Shown: in pieces, positions 18,901 through 27,054 of the stretch
Position numbering within the stretch: the first letter of the stretch is position 1
How the letters are laid out: each line of letters opens with the position of its first letter
NCBI GenBank assembly: GCA_964565715.1
Contig: CAZMGG010000006.1
Span: 20,418-84,417, forward strand
Direction: 5' to 3'
DNA: 64,000 bases
Origin: CAZMGG01 sp964565715
GTDB taxonomy: Bacteria; Planctomycetota; UBA1135; UBA2386
Program-made: the position numbers and the translations under genes
Notes under the pieces: generated by a model
What the model was told of the DNA's origin: nothing
The model's database searches: none
Seen by the model: only the letters and a program-made list of their open reading frames with translations

Positions 18901-19337
18901 GCGGCGCGCGCCGCCGGCAGCTTCTCCAGCGCCGCCAGGTCCTCCTTCGGCACCGCGCGGCGCAGGCCCTGGTCCGGCCGCGTCCGGCCGTCCTTGTCGG
19001 CGAGCGCCCGCAGCAGGCGTTCCAGGTGGAAGACGCGCTCGTCGGGCGCGTCGGCGCAGGCCAGCACGAGTTCCTGCAGGATCGCCGGCGACGCCGGGTG
19101 GAACTGCAGCGCCGAGCGCAGGTGTTCGCGGGCCGCCGCCAGCTCACCGCGCTGGCGCGCCTGCTGGCCGAGCTGGAAGCGGGTGAAGGCCGGCGAGCCC
19201 TCGCCGGGCGCCGCGGCGAGCTGGTCGAGCTGCTGGGGTGGTGGGCAGCCTTGCGGCGCCTGCGGCATTGCCGGCAGGGCGGCCATGGCGGACCACAGGC
19301 AGCAGACGACCGGCAGGAGGGGACGGCGGCGCGGCAT
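15960..19337 (-). CDS. Large secreted metallopeptidase-like protein with HELTH motif
   Basis: The protein has 1125 residues from ATG 19337, which gives a clean signal peptide (MPRRRPLLPVVCCLWSAMAALPA); ATG 19373 would add 12 residues. Residues about 30-330 are helical and TPR-like. A gluzincin-type zinc site follows: HELTH at about 423-427, with a downstream Glu in SWLVEGHAVW. Beyond about 560 is another helical region. At about 870-1000 there is a concanavalin-like sheet domain (VLVDGEAVMRYASHDGAPI). The C-terminus repeats the LWIPATEDLPATVQRLR / LVVPAGLAD pattern. It is likely a cell-surface peptidase, but activity is inferred from the zinc motif only. Confidence 0.68.
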   Translation of the reverse strand: MPRRRPLLPVVCCLWSAMAALPAMPQAPQGCPPPQQLDQLAAAPGEGSPAFTRFQLGQQARQRGELAAAREHLRSALQFHPASPAILQELVLACADAPDERVFHLERLLRALADKDGRTRPDQGLRRAVPKEDLAALEKLPAARAAATAELVRLAGRLQDGRDSLGNGAIARLCSDLALLVMADAPALLRQHGAALQQALDRQQPDFERVLQALLRLAQRPPNVTATPGEEPDLQAQLAWQRQQEQSIRAARILAGLAQQARQRDLQGGAAPELGDLPALARDAMERLQDEANARLGRVWTIAELEALSPAERVDFTLAHRGWSTPGIALSPNGLYRVETVCGYDTLLGAARTVELHHRRLVDHFGKDPFEGRPGTVRIVPEHSGLESEGAPFWWAGGFQSGDRTVIRFAWSNVPGMGRVLTHELTHRFDGAVFPFQPSWLVEGHAVWTAAAYGQMAATSFADRHLDIGSCVGAFGKGYGSVGRLRQLLEGSIEDYRDNYAAGCALYTFLLTFPIEGEPKYRQKLDEFRRNGRAAGSKPLEFFQKVFCDGRDGRPGDLDGLAAEFGRFLDGIYAWTDRRRTDENRWIASYQLDLGGDQGELVPDEPTWSWARNRAEPFFGQDHATAAGLLLAEVGEHEAAAAALLWSLQVDGWRLEAAAPAPALLQQSGQPAAAAALTSLARVRFGEAVAERGAVPFAPALRALPALRDQLEQSAAALAKLGHRGTAAALRAERAQIGALLGLPSEPPTAAATGLLAGPRLLGAHGWTEDSLTGFDDRRRRGLWFVTPELDLHVGRERPRDGTGLKDRQSHQRDAFVRTVDWQAPGAYAIAARIHFTTSFASAAIVFGHTRRDRDLRLLLRAGDFQYAIGKRETERGARKVRLDLQGLWERDGHMPDSNPGHEHEMANDAAGLLVELQVRGPSVLVLVDGEAVMRYASHDGAPIEGSIGFATSMGAIRVQEPTVRRLDAGAVAGATGGLDLGRATAGAPDDLLLLPAHGVPLADCGTMLLWIPATEDLPATVQRLRKLMPYLVSMMTDAVEHPAPWHLVVPAGLADADVQTLQDQIAAFAGRPLPLLRHQGAAAFDGDPWALFVDQPGLLRAAAQLGEVHLFTRVGRWGRLFRRR

Positions 19338-19423
19338 TCGGGCTTGGCGTTCCGGAGCGAGGCGGGGCGTCATGGTGGGCGGGTCGGGAGCCGGGCGCAA
19401 GGTGGGGCCGGGCTTCCCGTGCA

Positions 19424-20110
19424 TCACGCCGGCCCGGGTTTGCGCAGCAGCACCCAGGTCACGTCGCGTTCCTCGCCGGGCGCGGTGCCGAGCGCCTCCC
19501 AGGGCCGGGTCTGCAGCCAGCCCGCCAGGTCCGGCTCGCCCAGTTCGACGCCGCACCAGGTGTCGTGCCGCAGCTGGTTGCGCCACACGCCGGTCTTGAC
19601 CAGGAAGCGGAACAGGCCGCCGGGGCGCAGCACGCGGAACGCGTCAGCCACGTAGTCGGCGATCACCGTGCGATCGGGGACGTGCTGGAACACCTGGAAA
19701 CTCACCACCAGATCGAAGTGCCCGTCCGGCAGGCCGGCCAGGGTGTGGCCGTCGCCCAGGTGCAGGTGGGCGTTGGCCTGGCCGGCGAGCATCCGCCGGC
19801 CTTCCTCGATCATGGTCGGCGCCACGTCGATGCCGTGCACCTCGGCGAACAGGACCGCCAGGAACTGCAGCATGCGGCCGAGGCCGCAGCCGATCTCCAG
19901 CACGCGCATGTCGGACCGCAACCGCTCGTGGATCGGACCGAGGACCTGGAAGGCATCGCGGCAGCCCGACAGGTGGAACGCGAAGCCCTCGCTCTCGACG
20001 GTGTTGATGTAGTAGCGGGCGTTCTCGCGGGCCCGCGCCTCCCAGTCGCGCCGCATCCACTGGCGGACGTCGGCCGGGGGCGGGGCCTTCTGGCGCTCCG
20101 CTTCGGACAT
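19424..20110 (-). CDS. Class I SAM-dependent methyltransferase
   Basis: This 228-residue cytosolic protein has SAM-binding motif I VLEIGCGLGRMLQFLA, the acidic motif II end HGIDVAPTMIEEG, GDGHTLAGLPDGHFDLVVSFQVFQHV and the post-motif RVLRPGGLFRF, all in the usual order of a Methyltransf_11/25 domain. An N-terminal helix (PADVRQWMRRDWEARARENARYY) precedes the fold. The substrate is not deducible. It sits upstream of the large peptidase gene on the same strand (86-bp gap), but no functional link is evident. Confidence 0.82.
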   Translation of the reverse strand: MSEAERQKAPPPADVRQWMRRDWEARARENARYYINTVESEGFAFHLSGCRDAFQVLGPIHERLRSDMRVLEIGCGLGRMLQFLAVLFAEVHGIDVAPTMIEEGRRMLAGQANAHLHLGDGHTLAGLPDGHFDLVVSFQVFQHVPDRTVIADYVADAFRVLRPGGLFRFLVKTGVWRNQLRHDTWCGVELGEPDLAGWLQTRPWEALGTAPGEERDVTWVLLRKPGPA

Positions 20111-20233
20111 GGTGGCGCGGAGTCTAGCGGGGGCTGCGCCGGCCGCCGCGGGGCCAACGGCAAAACCTCTTGCACCGTGGCTGGCCGCCGCCGACCCTTG
20201 GCCGCCAGCATTCCCCAAGGAGCAAGAAACGGC

Positions 20234-20485
20234 ATGACCAACACCGGCGGCAAGCCCGAGAGCAAGCGCGTCCTCTGCGGCATCCTCGGCATCCTGTTCG
20301 GGGGCCTCGGCCTCCATCGCTTCGTCCTGGGCGACACCAAGGGCGGCCTGCTGCGGATCCTGATCACCGTGATCACCTGCGGCGTCGGCTCCCTGATCGG
20401 CTTCATCGAGGGCATCCTCTACCTGGTGAAGTCCGAGGAGGAGTTCGTCCAGACCTACCAGGTCGAGCGCAAGGACTGGTTCTAG
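20234..20485 (+). CDS. TM2-domain small membrane protein
   Basis: The 83-residue product contains a TM2 domain with two membrane helices (about 14-31 and 39-61) joined by the conserved short loop GLHRFVLGDTKGG. The first helix carries GILFGGLGLHRF and the second LITCGVGSLIGFIEGI. A strong ribosome-binding site, AAGGAG, lies about 12 nt before the ATG. TM2 proteins are widespread and poorly understood. The short charged tail (KSEEEFVQTYQVERKDWF) is likely cytosolic. It is a free-standing gene, divergent from the methyltransferase. Confidence 0.85.
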   Translation: MTNTGGKPESKRVLCGILGILFGGLGLHRFVLGDTKGGLLRILITVITCGVGSLIGFIEGILYLVKSEEEFVQTYQVERKDWF

Positions 20486-20567
20486 CACTTCCGGCGGGGC
20501 CTCCTGGCGGGGACGCACTGGCGGCGCTAGACTCCGCGGCCTGCCCCCAGACCCCCTCGAGGTTGCG

Positions 20568-20648
20568 ATGCTCCGGAAGGTGATGGTTTCGATCGCGTGC
20601 GCCGCCGCGTGTCTCGCGCTGGCGCGTCCCGCCGCGCCCCAGTGATGA
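20568..20648 (+). other. Signal-peptide ORF ending in tandem in-frame TGA TGA
   Basis: A GAGG ribosome-binding site at 20559-20562 precedes ATG 20568. The ORF encodes 25 residues, MLRKVMVSIACAAACLALAR then PAAPQ, a textbook export signal. It stops at TGA 20643-20645 followed at once by TGA 20646-20648. The frame then stays open without interruption to 21569. The signal peptide and the body of the next gene therefore look like one gene cut by two stop codons. Confidence 0.6.
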
Positions 20649-20649
20649 G

Positions 20650-20679
20650 CCGGCGCCAAGGTGCCCAGTTGGGCGCCGG
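20650..20679 (+). promoter_or_regulatory. Hairpin directly after the tandem TGA
   Basis: CCGGCGCC at 20650-20657 pairs perfectly with GGCGCCGG at 20672-20679 around a 14-nt loop. The stem begins 2 nt after the second TGA. Its place would suit a recoding element, but GC-rich stems are common in this genome. Confidence 0.35.
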
Positions 20680-21569
20680 AAGACGGTTCGGGTAGCGGCA
20701 CGGGCAGCAACACCGGCGGCAGCCGGGGTTCTGGGACCAGCGGCGCCACGGGCGCGGCGGCGGCGGGTCAGACCGGCGGCCGGCGCGGTGGCCTCGCCAT
20801 CGACTTCCGCCGCGGCAAGACCAGCAAGGAACGCCTGCAGATCCAGTGGGTGTATCCGGTGTGGAAGCCGGCCGGCGCCACGACACCGCAGGCGGGTGGC
20901 ACGGCGGCGGTGGAACTCGAGCGGGCGCTGCCGGCGGCGGAGGCCTACCGGCTGGCCACCGACGGCGACCGCCGACCGCTGCTGGTGCTGCGCGAGTGCG
21001 ATCTGTGCAAGGGCACCGATCACGCGCTGCTCAGCCGCACGCTGGACAACGAGCAGACCGTGCTGCTGACCCAGTGGTTCCGCTGCATCAAGCTGCCGAC
21101 CCACGTGACCGACGGCAAGCACCCGTTCTTCGCGTTGTTCGAGAAGGGCCAGGACGGCGCCGCGGTGCCGCACCTGTTCTTCTGCGATCCCGACGGCGGC
21201 AACCGCACGCCGCTGCCCGGCGACCAGTCGCAGGGCCAGCTCTGGGCGACGATGTACGACTTCCTGGAGCGGTGCTACCAGGGCGACGCCAAGAAGGCGA
21301 TCAAGGAACTGCGCTCGCTGCTCAACAAGTACGACCAGCTCGACAAGCAGGAGGAGGACATCCGGGCCCGGATGGATCGCGAGATCGAGAAGAAGGGCGC
21401 GGAGTCCGACAAGCTGCCGAAGTTCGAGGCAGAGCTGCAGAAGCTGCAGAAGGAACGGCAGGAGCTGGTGGAGCGCGAGCAGAAGCTGCGCGCCCTGGCC
21501 CTGCGGCAGCTGGCCGAGGCGCCCGCGGCCGGCGATGGCGCCGACGCCGGCAAGGACGCCGGCAAGTGA
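20661..21569 (+). CDS. Coiled-coil protein with CxxC motif; body of an interrupted secreted-protein gene
   Basis: From GTG 20661 the frame encodes 302 residues. A Gly/Ser/Thr-rich low-complexity stretch (about 6-40) leads to a thioredoxin-like region (about 50-190) with RPLLVLRECDLCKGTDHALL and LPTHVTDGKHPFFALF. A strongly charged coiled coil follows (about 200-285, IRARMDREIEKKGAE and LQKLQKERQELVEREQ). Without the upstream signal peptide at 20568-20642 the product would be cytoplasmic, yet the composition suits an exported protein. GTG 20661 lies inside the hairpin loop and has no convincing ribosome-binding site. Either the gene is broken or the two stops are read through. Confidence 0.62.
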   Translation: MPSWAPEDGSGSGTGSNTGGSRGSGTSGATGAAAAGQTGGRRGGLAIDFRRGKTSKERLQIQWVYPVWKPAGATTPQAGGTAAVELERALPAAEAYRLATDGDRRPLLVLRECDLCKGTDHALLSRTLDNEQTVLLTQWFRCIKLPTHVTDGKHPFFALFEKGQDGAAVPHLFFCDPDGGNRTPLPGDQSQGQLWATMYDFLERCYQGDAKKAIKELRSLLNKYDQLDKQEEDIRARMDREIEKKGAESDKLPKFEAELQKLQKERQELVEREQKLRALALRQLAEAPAAGDGADAGKDAGK

Positions 21570-21613
21570 CCTTCGGCGCCCGCCCGCGGGGCGCCGCACG
21601 GCCGCATGGCCCG

Positions 21614-22816
21614 ATGCCGGTCCTGGTGGCGGCCCTGCTGGCCGCCACCTGCCTGCCCGCCCAGGACAAGCCTTCCCAGGACGAGGAGGAACTGCGCAAG
21701 GCGCAGGCCAGGGATCCGTACACCGAAGCCGGGCCCGAGGCGATGGCCCGGGCCGGCGTGGTCGCCTACGGCCCGTTCGTGTGGGCCGACCACAAGTCCA
21801 CCGCCGACATCGATCGCGTGCTCGGCCAGCAGCGGATGCTGTGGATGGAGACCGCCCACTTCCGCATCGGCTCCGCCCTGCCGGGTCAGGGGCTGCCGGG
21901 CAAGCAGGACGCACGCAAGGCCCTGCTCGAGGAGGTGAAGGCCCTGCGAAAGGACCTGCCGGCGGTGCCGGCGAGCCCGCGCCGGCTGGACCCGTGGCTG
22001 CGCATGCACCTGTTCGCCGCCCGCGCCGAGCGGTGCTACGCCGACATCCAGGCCCTGCTCGGCGTCACCGACGCCGACTTCGCCGGTGGTGGCGATGCGC
22101 CCGGCGCGGGGCCCTACCTGGGCCAGCCGGACAAGTTCCTGCTGCTGCTGTTCCAGAAGAAGTCCGACCTGGCGCGCTATCTGGACCGCTTCGCCGGCGT
22201 GCAGATGGACAAGCCCTACCGGCACCATCACGTCACCACCCGGCAGCTGGTCGCCGTGCTGTGCGTCGAGGGCTTCGAGAACTTCGACGACGCGGCCCTG
22301 CACCGCTACACGGTCAACCTGCTGGTGCACAACCTGCTGAACGCCTACCGCGGCTTCTACTACGCGCTGCCGTTCTGGCTGGAGGAGGGTCTGGCGCACT
22401 GGTACTCGCAGCGGGTCGTCTCCGAGTTCATCACGCTCAACATGCGCGACGACGACGCCGTCGACCTGGAGAAGGCCTGGCAGTGGGCGGTGAAGGTGCG
22501 GCGGCGGGCGGAGCACGAGAGCACGTTCATCCCGTTCGCGACGATGCTGGGCTGGAAGAAGTGGGACGACCTCGGCTTCCACGCGCACCTGCAGTCGTGG
22601 TCGCGGGTGGACTTCCTGATGGCGAAAGGGCCGCAGCAGGTCGGCGAGATGATCACCGCGCTGAAGAAGCTGGCGCCGCCGCAGGCAGGCGAGGATCTGC
22701 ACCCGGCGCTGGTGAACGTGCAGCGCAAGGCGCTGCTGGAGATCTGGGGGCTCGACGAGGCGGGCTTCGACCGCGAGTGGCGCGACTGGGTGCGCAAGAC
22801 CTATCCGAAGAAGTGA
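21614..22816 (+). CDS. Secreted protein resembling DUF1570-type peptidases but lacking HExxH
   Basis: The 400-residue protein starts at ATG 21614 with a signal peptide (MPVLVAALLAATCLPAQ). The layout matches the zinc-peptidase-like proteins at 15960-19337 and 53334-54905: a long N-terminal region, then the helix that should carry HExxH, then FWLEEGLAHWYSQR. The motif helix instead reads VHNLLNAYRG (residues 238-247), with neither the Glu nor the second His. The downstream WLEEG is intact. It is therefore probably a non-catalytic relative, unless another ligand set is used. It follows the interrupted coiled-coil gene by 44 bp. Confidence 0.65.
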   Translation: MPVLVAALLAATCLPAQDKPSQDEEELRKAQARDPYTEAGPEAMARAGVVAYGPFVWADHKSTADIDRVLGQQRMLWMETAHFRIGSALPGQGLPGKQDARKALLEEVKALRKDLPAVPASPRRLDPWLRMHLFAARAERCYADIQALLGVTDADFAGGGDAPGAGPYLGQPDKFLLLLFQKKSDLARYLDRFAGVQMDKPYRHHHVTTRQLVAVLCVEGFENFDDAALHRYTVNLLVHNLLNAYRGFYYALPFWLEEGLAHWYSQRVVSEFITLNMRDDDAVDLEKAWQWAVKVRRRAEHESTFIPFATMLGWKKWDDLGFHAHLQSWSRVDFLMAKGPQQVGEMITALKKLAPPQAGEDLHPALVNVQRKALLEIWGLDEAGFDREWRDWVRKTYPKK

Positions 22817-22828
22817 GTCTGGGCGCCG

Positions 22829-23398
22829 TCAGGTGGTCGGTTGCGCGCCCTCGCGCGGCACCCGCGTCGGCATCGGGATCGCCCGCTGCGGCTTGCCGAA
22901 CAGCCGGGTCGGCGATGCCACCTCGTCCAGCACCCGCTCCATGGCGATCTCGTCGCAGGCCTGGAACTTCGGACAGTGCATGCAATCGTTGAACACCTTG
23001 TGTGGCAGGTCGTCGTGGGCGACCAGACCGAAGCCCATCTTGGCGAAGAAGCCCGGCACGTAGGTGAAGGCGAACAGGCGCGGGATGCCGAGCTTCTGCG
23101 CGTCCTTGACCAGCGCGTCGACGATCCTGCGGCCGATGCCGCCCTTCTGCAGGTCGGGCCGCACCGCCAGGCTGCGGATCTCGGCGATGTCGGTCCAGGT
23201 GATGGCCAGCGCGCCGCAGCCGGCGAACTGGCCGTCCACCTCGGCGACCACGAAGTCGCGGATGTTCTCGATCACCGAGGCCGGCGAACGGGGCAGCATC
23301 ACCTGCTTCACCGCCAGCTCGTTGATCAACGTCATGATCGGCTTGGCGTCGGCGACGCGGGCCGGTCGGATCAGCACCTTGGTCCTGCTACTGGTCAT
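22829..23398 (-). CDS. argA: GNAT N-acetyltransferase, probable N-acetylglutamate synthase
   Basis: This single-domain 189-residue GNAT protein has the acetyl-CoA loop VRPDLQKGGIGRRIV and the family stretch TDIAEIRSLAV; ArgA-type synthases carry the same EIRSLAV signature. A Cys-containing tail motif, CMHCPKFQACDE, follows the core. It is the last gene of the arginine operon, and its ATG overlaps the argH TGA by 4 bp. That position supports glutamate acetylation as the first step of arginine synthesis. It lacks the amino-acid-kinase domain of E. coli ArgA. The genomic position carries much of the functional call. Confidence 0.75.
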   Translation of the reverse strand: MTSSRTKVLIRPARVADAKPIMTLINELAVKQVMLPRSPASVIENIRDFVVAEVDGQFAGCGALAITWTDIAEIRSLAVRPDLQKGGIGRRIVDALVKDAQKLGIPRLFAFTYVPGFFAKMGFGLVAHDDLPHKVFNDCMHCPKFQACDEIAMERVLDEVASPTRLFGKPQRAIPMPTRVPREGAQPTT

Positions 23399-24849
23399 GG
23401 CCGGTCCTCGCCATCGTCGCCGTCGAAGTCGTCCTCCTCGTCGAGCTGGGCGAACAGCTCGTCCAGGCGATCGCGGAACGCCGCGGCCTCCTGCCGCACC
23501 CGCATCGGGGCGGTGCCGCCGATCGCCTTGCGGCGGGCCAGCACGGCGGGCACCGACAGGGCCTCGGCCAGGTCGCCCTGCAGCTGCGGCAGCAGCTCCT
23601 GGCGTTCCGTCGCCGGCAGGTCCTGCAGCTCGACGCCCAGCGCCACGGCGCGGTTGACGGCGCGGCCGACCTGCTCGTGGGCGTCGCGGAACGGCACGCC
23701 GGCAGCGACCAGCAGGTCGGCGAGATCGGTGGCGTTGAGGTAGCCCCGGCCGGCCTCGGCGCGGCAGCGCTCCTCGTCGAAGGTGGCGTGCTGGATGGCC
23801 AGGGCCGCCACCCGCAGGCAGCGGTTGGCCTCGATCAGGGCGCTGGCGATCATCGCCTTGTCCTCCTGCAGGTCGCGGTTGTAGGCCATCGGCAGGCCCT
23901 TGGTGGTGACCAGCAGGGCGTTGAGGCAGCCGATCACCGTGCCGGCCTTGCCGCGGATCAGCTCCATCGCGTCGGGGTTGCGCTTCTGCGGCATCAGGCT
24001 GGAGCCGGTGGCCACCGCGTCGCCGAAGCGGACGAAGCGGGCCTCGAAGCTGGCGAAGAAGACGAAGTCCTCGCACAGCCGCGACAGCGTCACCATGGTC
24101 GAGGCGGCGACGAACGCCAGCTCGCAGGCGTGGTCGCGGGCGGCCACCGCGTCCAGGCTGTTGCGGGTCGGGCCGCCGAGGAAGCCGAGGTCCTCGGCGA
24201 GCGCCGTCCGATCGACGTCGAGCGGCGTCCCGGCCAGCGCGCCGGAGCCCAGCGGGCAGACGTCCATGCGGCGCCAGGCATCCATCAGCCGCGTGCAGTC
24301 GCGGAAGATGGCCTCGCCATGGGCCAGGAGATGATGGCCGACGGTGATCGGCTGCGCCCGCTGCAGGTGGGTGTAGCCGGGGATCGGCAGGTCGGCGTGG
24401 GCGGCGGCCTTGGTCACCAGCGCATCCAGCACCGCGCGGAAGCCGAGCAGGAGGTCGTGGACCTGCATGCGGAGGTAGAGCCGCAGGTCGGTCGCCACCT
24501 GATCGTTGCGCGAACGACCGGTGTGGATGCGCTTGGCCAGGTCGCCGACGCGCCGGCCCAGCTCCATCTCGACGGCGCTGTGGATGTCCTCGGCCTCGTC
24601 GTCGTCGCCGGCCGGCACGCCGTTGTCCTGCCAGTCCTCGGCGATCTCGTCCAGCGCCTGGTGGATGCGCTTCACCTCGGCGGCGGTGAGCACCCTGGCC
24701 TTCTGCAGGGCGGTCGCCCAGGCGCGGTTGACCTCGACGTCGTGCTCCGCCAGCACGTGGTCCACCGGCAGGCTGGCCTGGAAGCGCGCGAAGTACGGAT
24801 CGAGCGAGCCCTCGAAGCGGCCGCCCCACATCTTGCCGGCCTTGCTCAC
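23395..24849 (-). CDS. argH: Argininosuccinate lyase
   Basis: ArgH splits argininosuccinate into arginine and fumarate, the last step of the pathway. The 484-residue protein starts at GTG 24849, read as MSKAGKMWGGRFEG. Family signatures are HTGRSRNDQ (109-117), the Thr160-His161 pair in PGYTHLQRAQ, and the flexible catalytic loop GSSLMPQKRNPD (282-293), whose Ser283 is the catalytic serine. The C-terminus is extended by a very acidic tail (LDEEDDFDGDDGED). Its start overlaps the argG stop by 4 bp and its stop overlaps the acetyltransferase start by 4 bp, which indicates translational coupling. Confidence 0.96.
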   Translation of the reverse strand: MSKAGKMWGGRFEGSLDPYFARFQASLPVDHVLAEHDVEVNRAWATALQKARVLTAAEVKRIHQALDEIAEDWQDNGVPAGDDDEAEDIHSAVEMELGRRVGDLAKRIHTGRSRNDQVATDLRLYLRMQVHDLLLGFRAVLDALVTKAAAHADLPIPGYTHLQRAQPITVGHHLLAHGEAIFRDCTRLMDAWRRMDVCPLGSGALAGTPLDVDRTALAEDLGFLGGPTRNSLDAVAARDHACELAFVAASTMVTLSRLCEDFVFFASFEARFVRFGDAVATGSSLMPQKRNPDAMELIRGKAGTVIGCLNALLVTTKGLPMAYNRDLQEDKAMIASALIEANRCLRVAALAIQHATFDEERCRAEAGRGYLNATDLADLLVAAGVPFRDAHEQVGRAVNRAVALGVELQDLPATERQELLPQLQGDLAEALSVPAVLARRKAIGGTAPMRVRQEAAAFRDRLDELFAQLDEEDDFDGDDGEDRP

Positions 24850-26057
24850 GGCCGCACTCCCTGCACCCGGGCGGCCACCGCGCCGGGCAGGCCGTAGAGC
24901 TTGACGAAGCCGTAGCTGTCCTGGTGGTCGAATGCGGCGCTCTGGCCGAACGTGGCCAGGTCCTCGGAGTAGAGGCTCTTGCGCGAACGCGCCGAGCGGG
25001 CGGTGGCGGAGCCCTTGAACAGCCGGACGGTGACCTCGCCCTCGACGTGCCGGGTGGCGTCGGCGAAGAACGCGTCCATCGCGTAGCGGAGCGGGTGGTA
25101 CCAGCGGCCGGTGTAGACCAGGTCGGCGTAGTCCGGCATCAGCTTCTCGCACATGCGGAGGGTGTCGCGTTCCATCGTCAGCGCCCGCAGGGTGCGCAGG
25201 GCCTCCAGCACGATGGTGCCGCCGGGCGTCTCGTAGACGCCGCGCGACTTCATGCCGACCAGGCGGTTCTCGGTGATGTCGACCCGGCCGACGCCGTGGC
25301 GGCCGCCGGCCTCGTTGAGCCGGGCCACCATGACCTCGGGCGGCGCGGTCTCGCCGTTCAGCGCCACCGGCACGCCGCCGGCGAACGCCAGCGTCACGTC
25401 CTCGGGCCGGTCGGGGGCCTTCTCCGGGTCCTGGGTCAGCATCCAGACGTCGTCCGGCGGTGCGTTGGCCGGGCTCTCGAGGGCGCCGCCCTCGTGGCTG
25501 ATGTGCCAGAGGTTGCGGTCGCGGGAGTAGATCTTGGTGCGCGACGCGGTGATCGGGATGTTGCGCGACTCGGCGTAGTCGATCGCGTCCTCGCGGCTGC
25601 GGATCTCCCAGTTGCGCCACGGCGCGATGACCTGCATCTCCGGGGCGAGCGTGGCATAGGTCAGCTCGAAGCGGACCTGGTCGTTGCCCTTGCCGGTGCA
25701 GCCGTGCGCCAGCACGGTGGCACCGATCTCCCTGGCGTACTCGACCTGGCCCTTGGCCAGGATGGCGCGGGCCATGCTGGTGCCGAGCAGGTAGCGGCCT
25801 TCGTAGACCGTCATCGCCCGCAGGCAGGGCCAGACGTGCTCGACCAGGAAGGCGCGACGGCGGTCCTCGACGCGGCAGGAGGCCGCGCCGGTCCGCTTGG
25901 CCTTGTCCTCCAGGCCGCGCAATTCCTCGTCGCCCTGGCCGATGTCACCGCAGTAGCAGTGCACCTCCAGGTCGTGGTGTTCCTTGAGCCAGGGGATGAT
26001 GATCGAGGTGTCGAGGCCGCCGGAGTAGGCGAGGACGACTTTCTTGGACTGGGCCAT
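24846..26057 (-). CDS. argG: Argininosuccinate synthase
   Basis: ArgG joins citrulline and aspartate with ATP to give argininosuccinate. The protein has 403 residues, the normal length. The N-terminal PP-loop AYSGGLDTS (10-18) binds ATP. GCTGKGNDQVRFE and RDRNLWHISHEGGALE are the citrulline- and aspartate-binding signatures. It begins 55 bp after argF, the only noticeable gap inside the operon, and overlaps argH by 4 bp. No ARG-box-like palindrome was found in that gap, so it is probably transcribed from the argR promoter. Confidence 0.97.
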   Translation of the reverse strand: MAQSKKVVLAYSGGLDTSIIIPWLKEHHDLEVHCYCGDIGQGDEELRGLEDKAKRTGAASCRVEDRRRAFLVEHVWPCLRAMTVYEGRYLLGTSMARAILAKGQVEYAREIGATVLAHGCTGKGNDQVRFELTYATLAPEMQVIAPWRNWEIRSREDAIDYAESRNIPITASRTKIYSRDRNLWHISHEGGALESPANAPPDDVWMLTQDPEKAPDRPEDVTLAFAGGVPVALNGETAPPEVMVARLNEAGGRHGVGRVDITENRLVGMKSRGVYETPGGTIVLEALRTLRALTMERDTLRMCEKLMPDYADLVYTGRWYHPLRYAMDAFFADATRHVEGEVTVRLFKGSATARSARSRKSLYSEDLATFGQSAAFDHQDSYGFVKLYGLPGAVAARVQGVRP

Positions 26058-26112
26058 GCTGGGTCTCTGACTAGGTGGAACGGGGAGCTCGGATCGGCGC
26101 AGGAATTCCCGC

Positions 26113-27050
<938 letters not shown>

Positions 27051-27054
<4 letters not shown>

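Noticed and set aside
20643..20648. Reassignment of TGA to Trp or Gly in this organism
   Set aside because: TGA is the natural stop of many genes here, including argH and this gene itself at 21567-21569, so the code is standard.
26058..26112. Internal promoter or second ARG box between argF and argG
   Set aside because: No GCAT-N4-ATGC palindrome or clear promoter boxes were found in the 55-bp gap.
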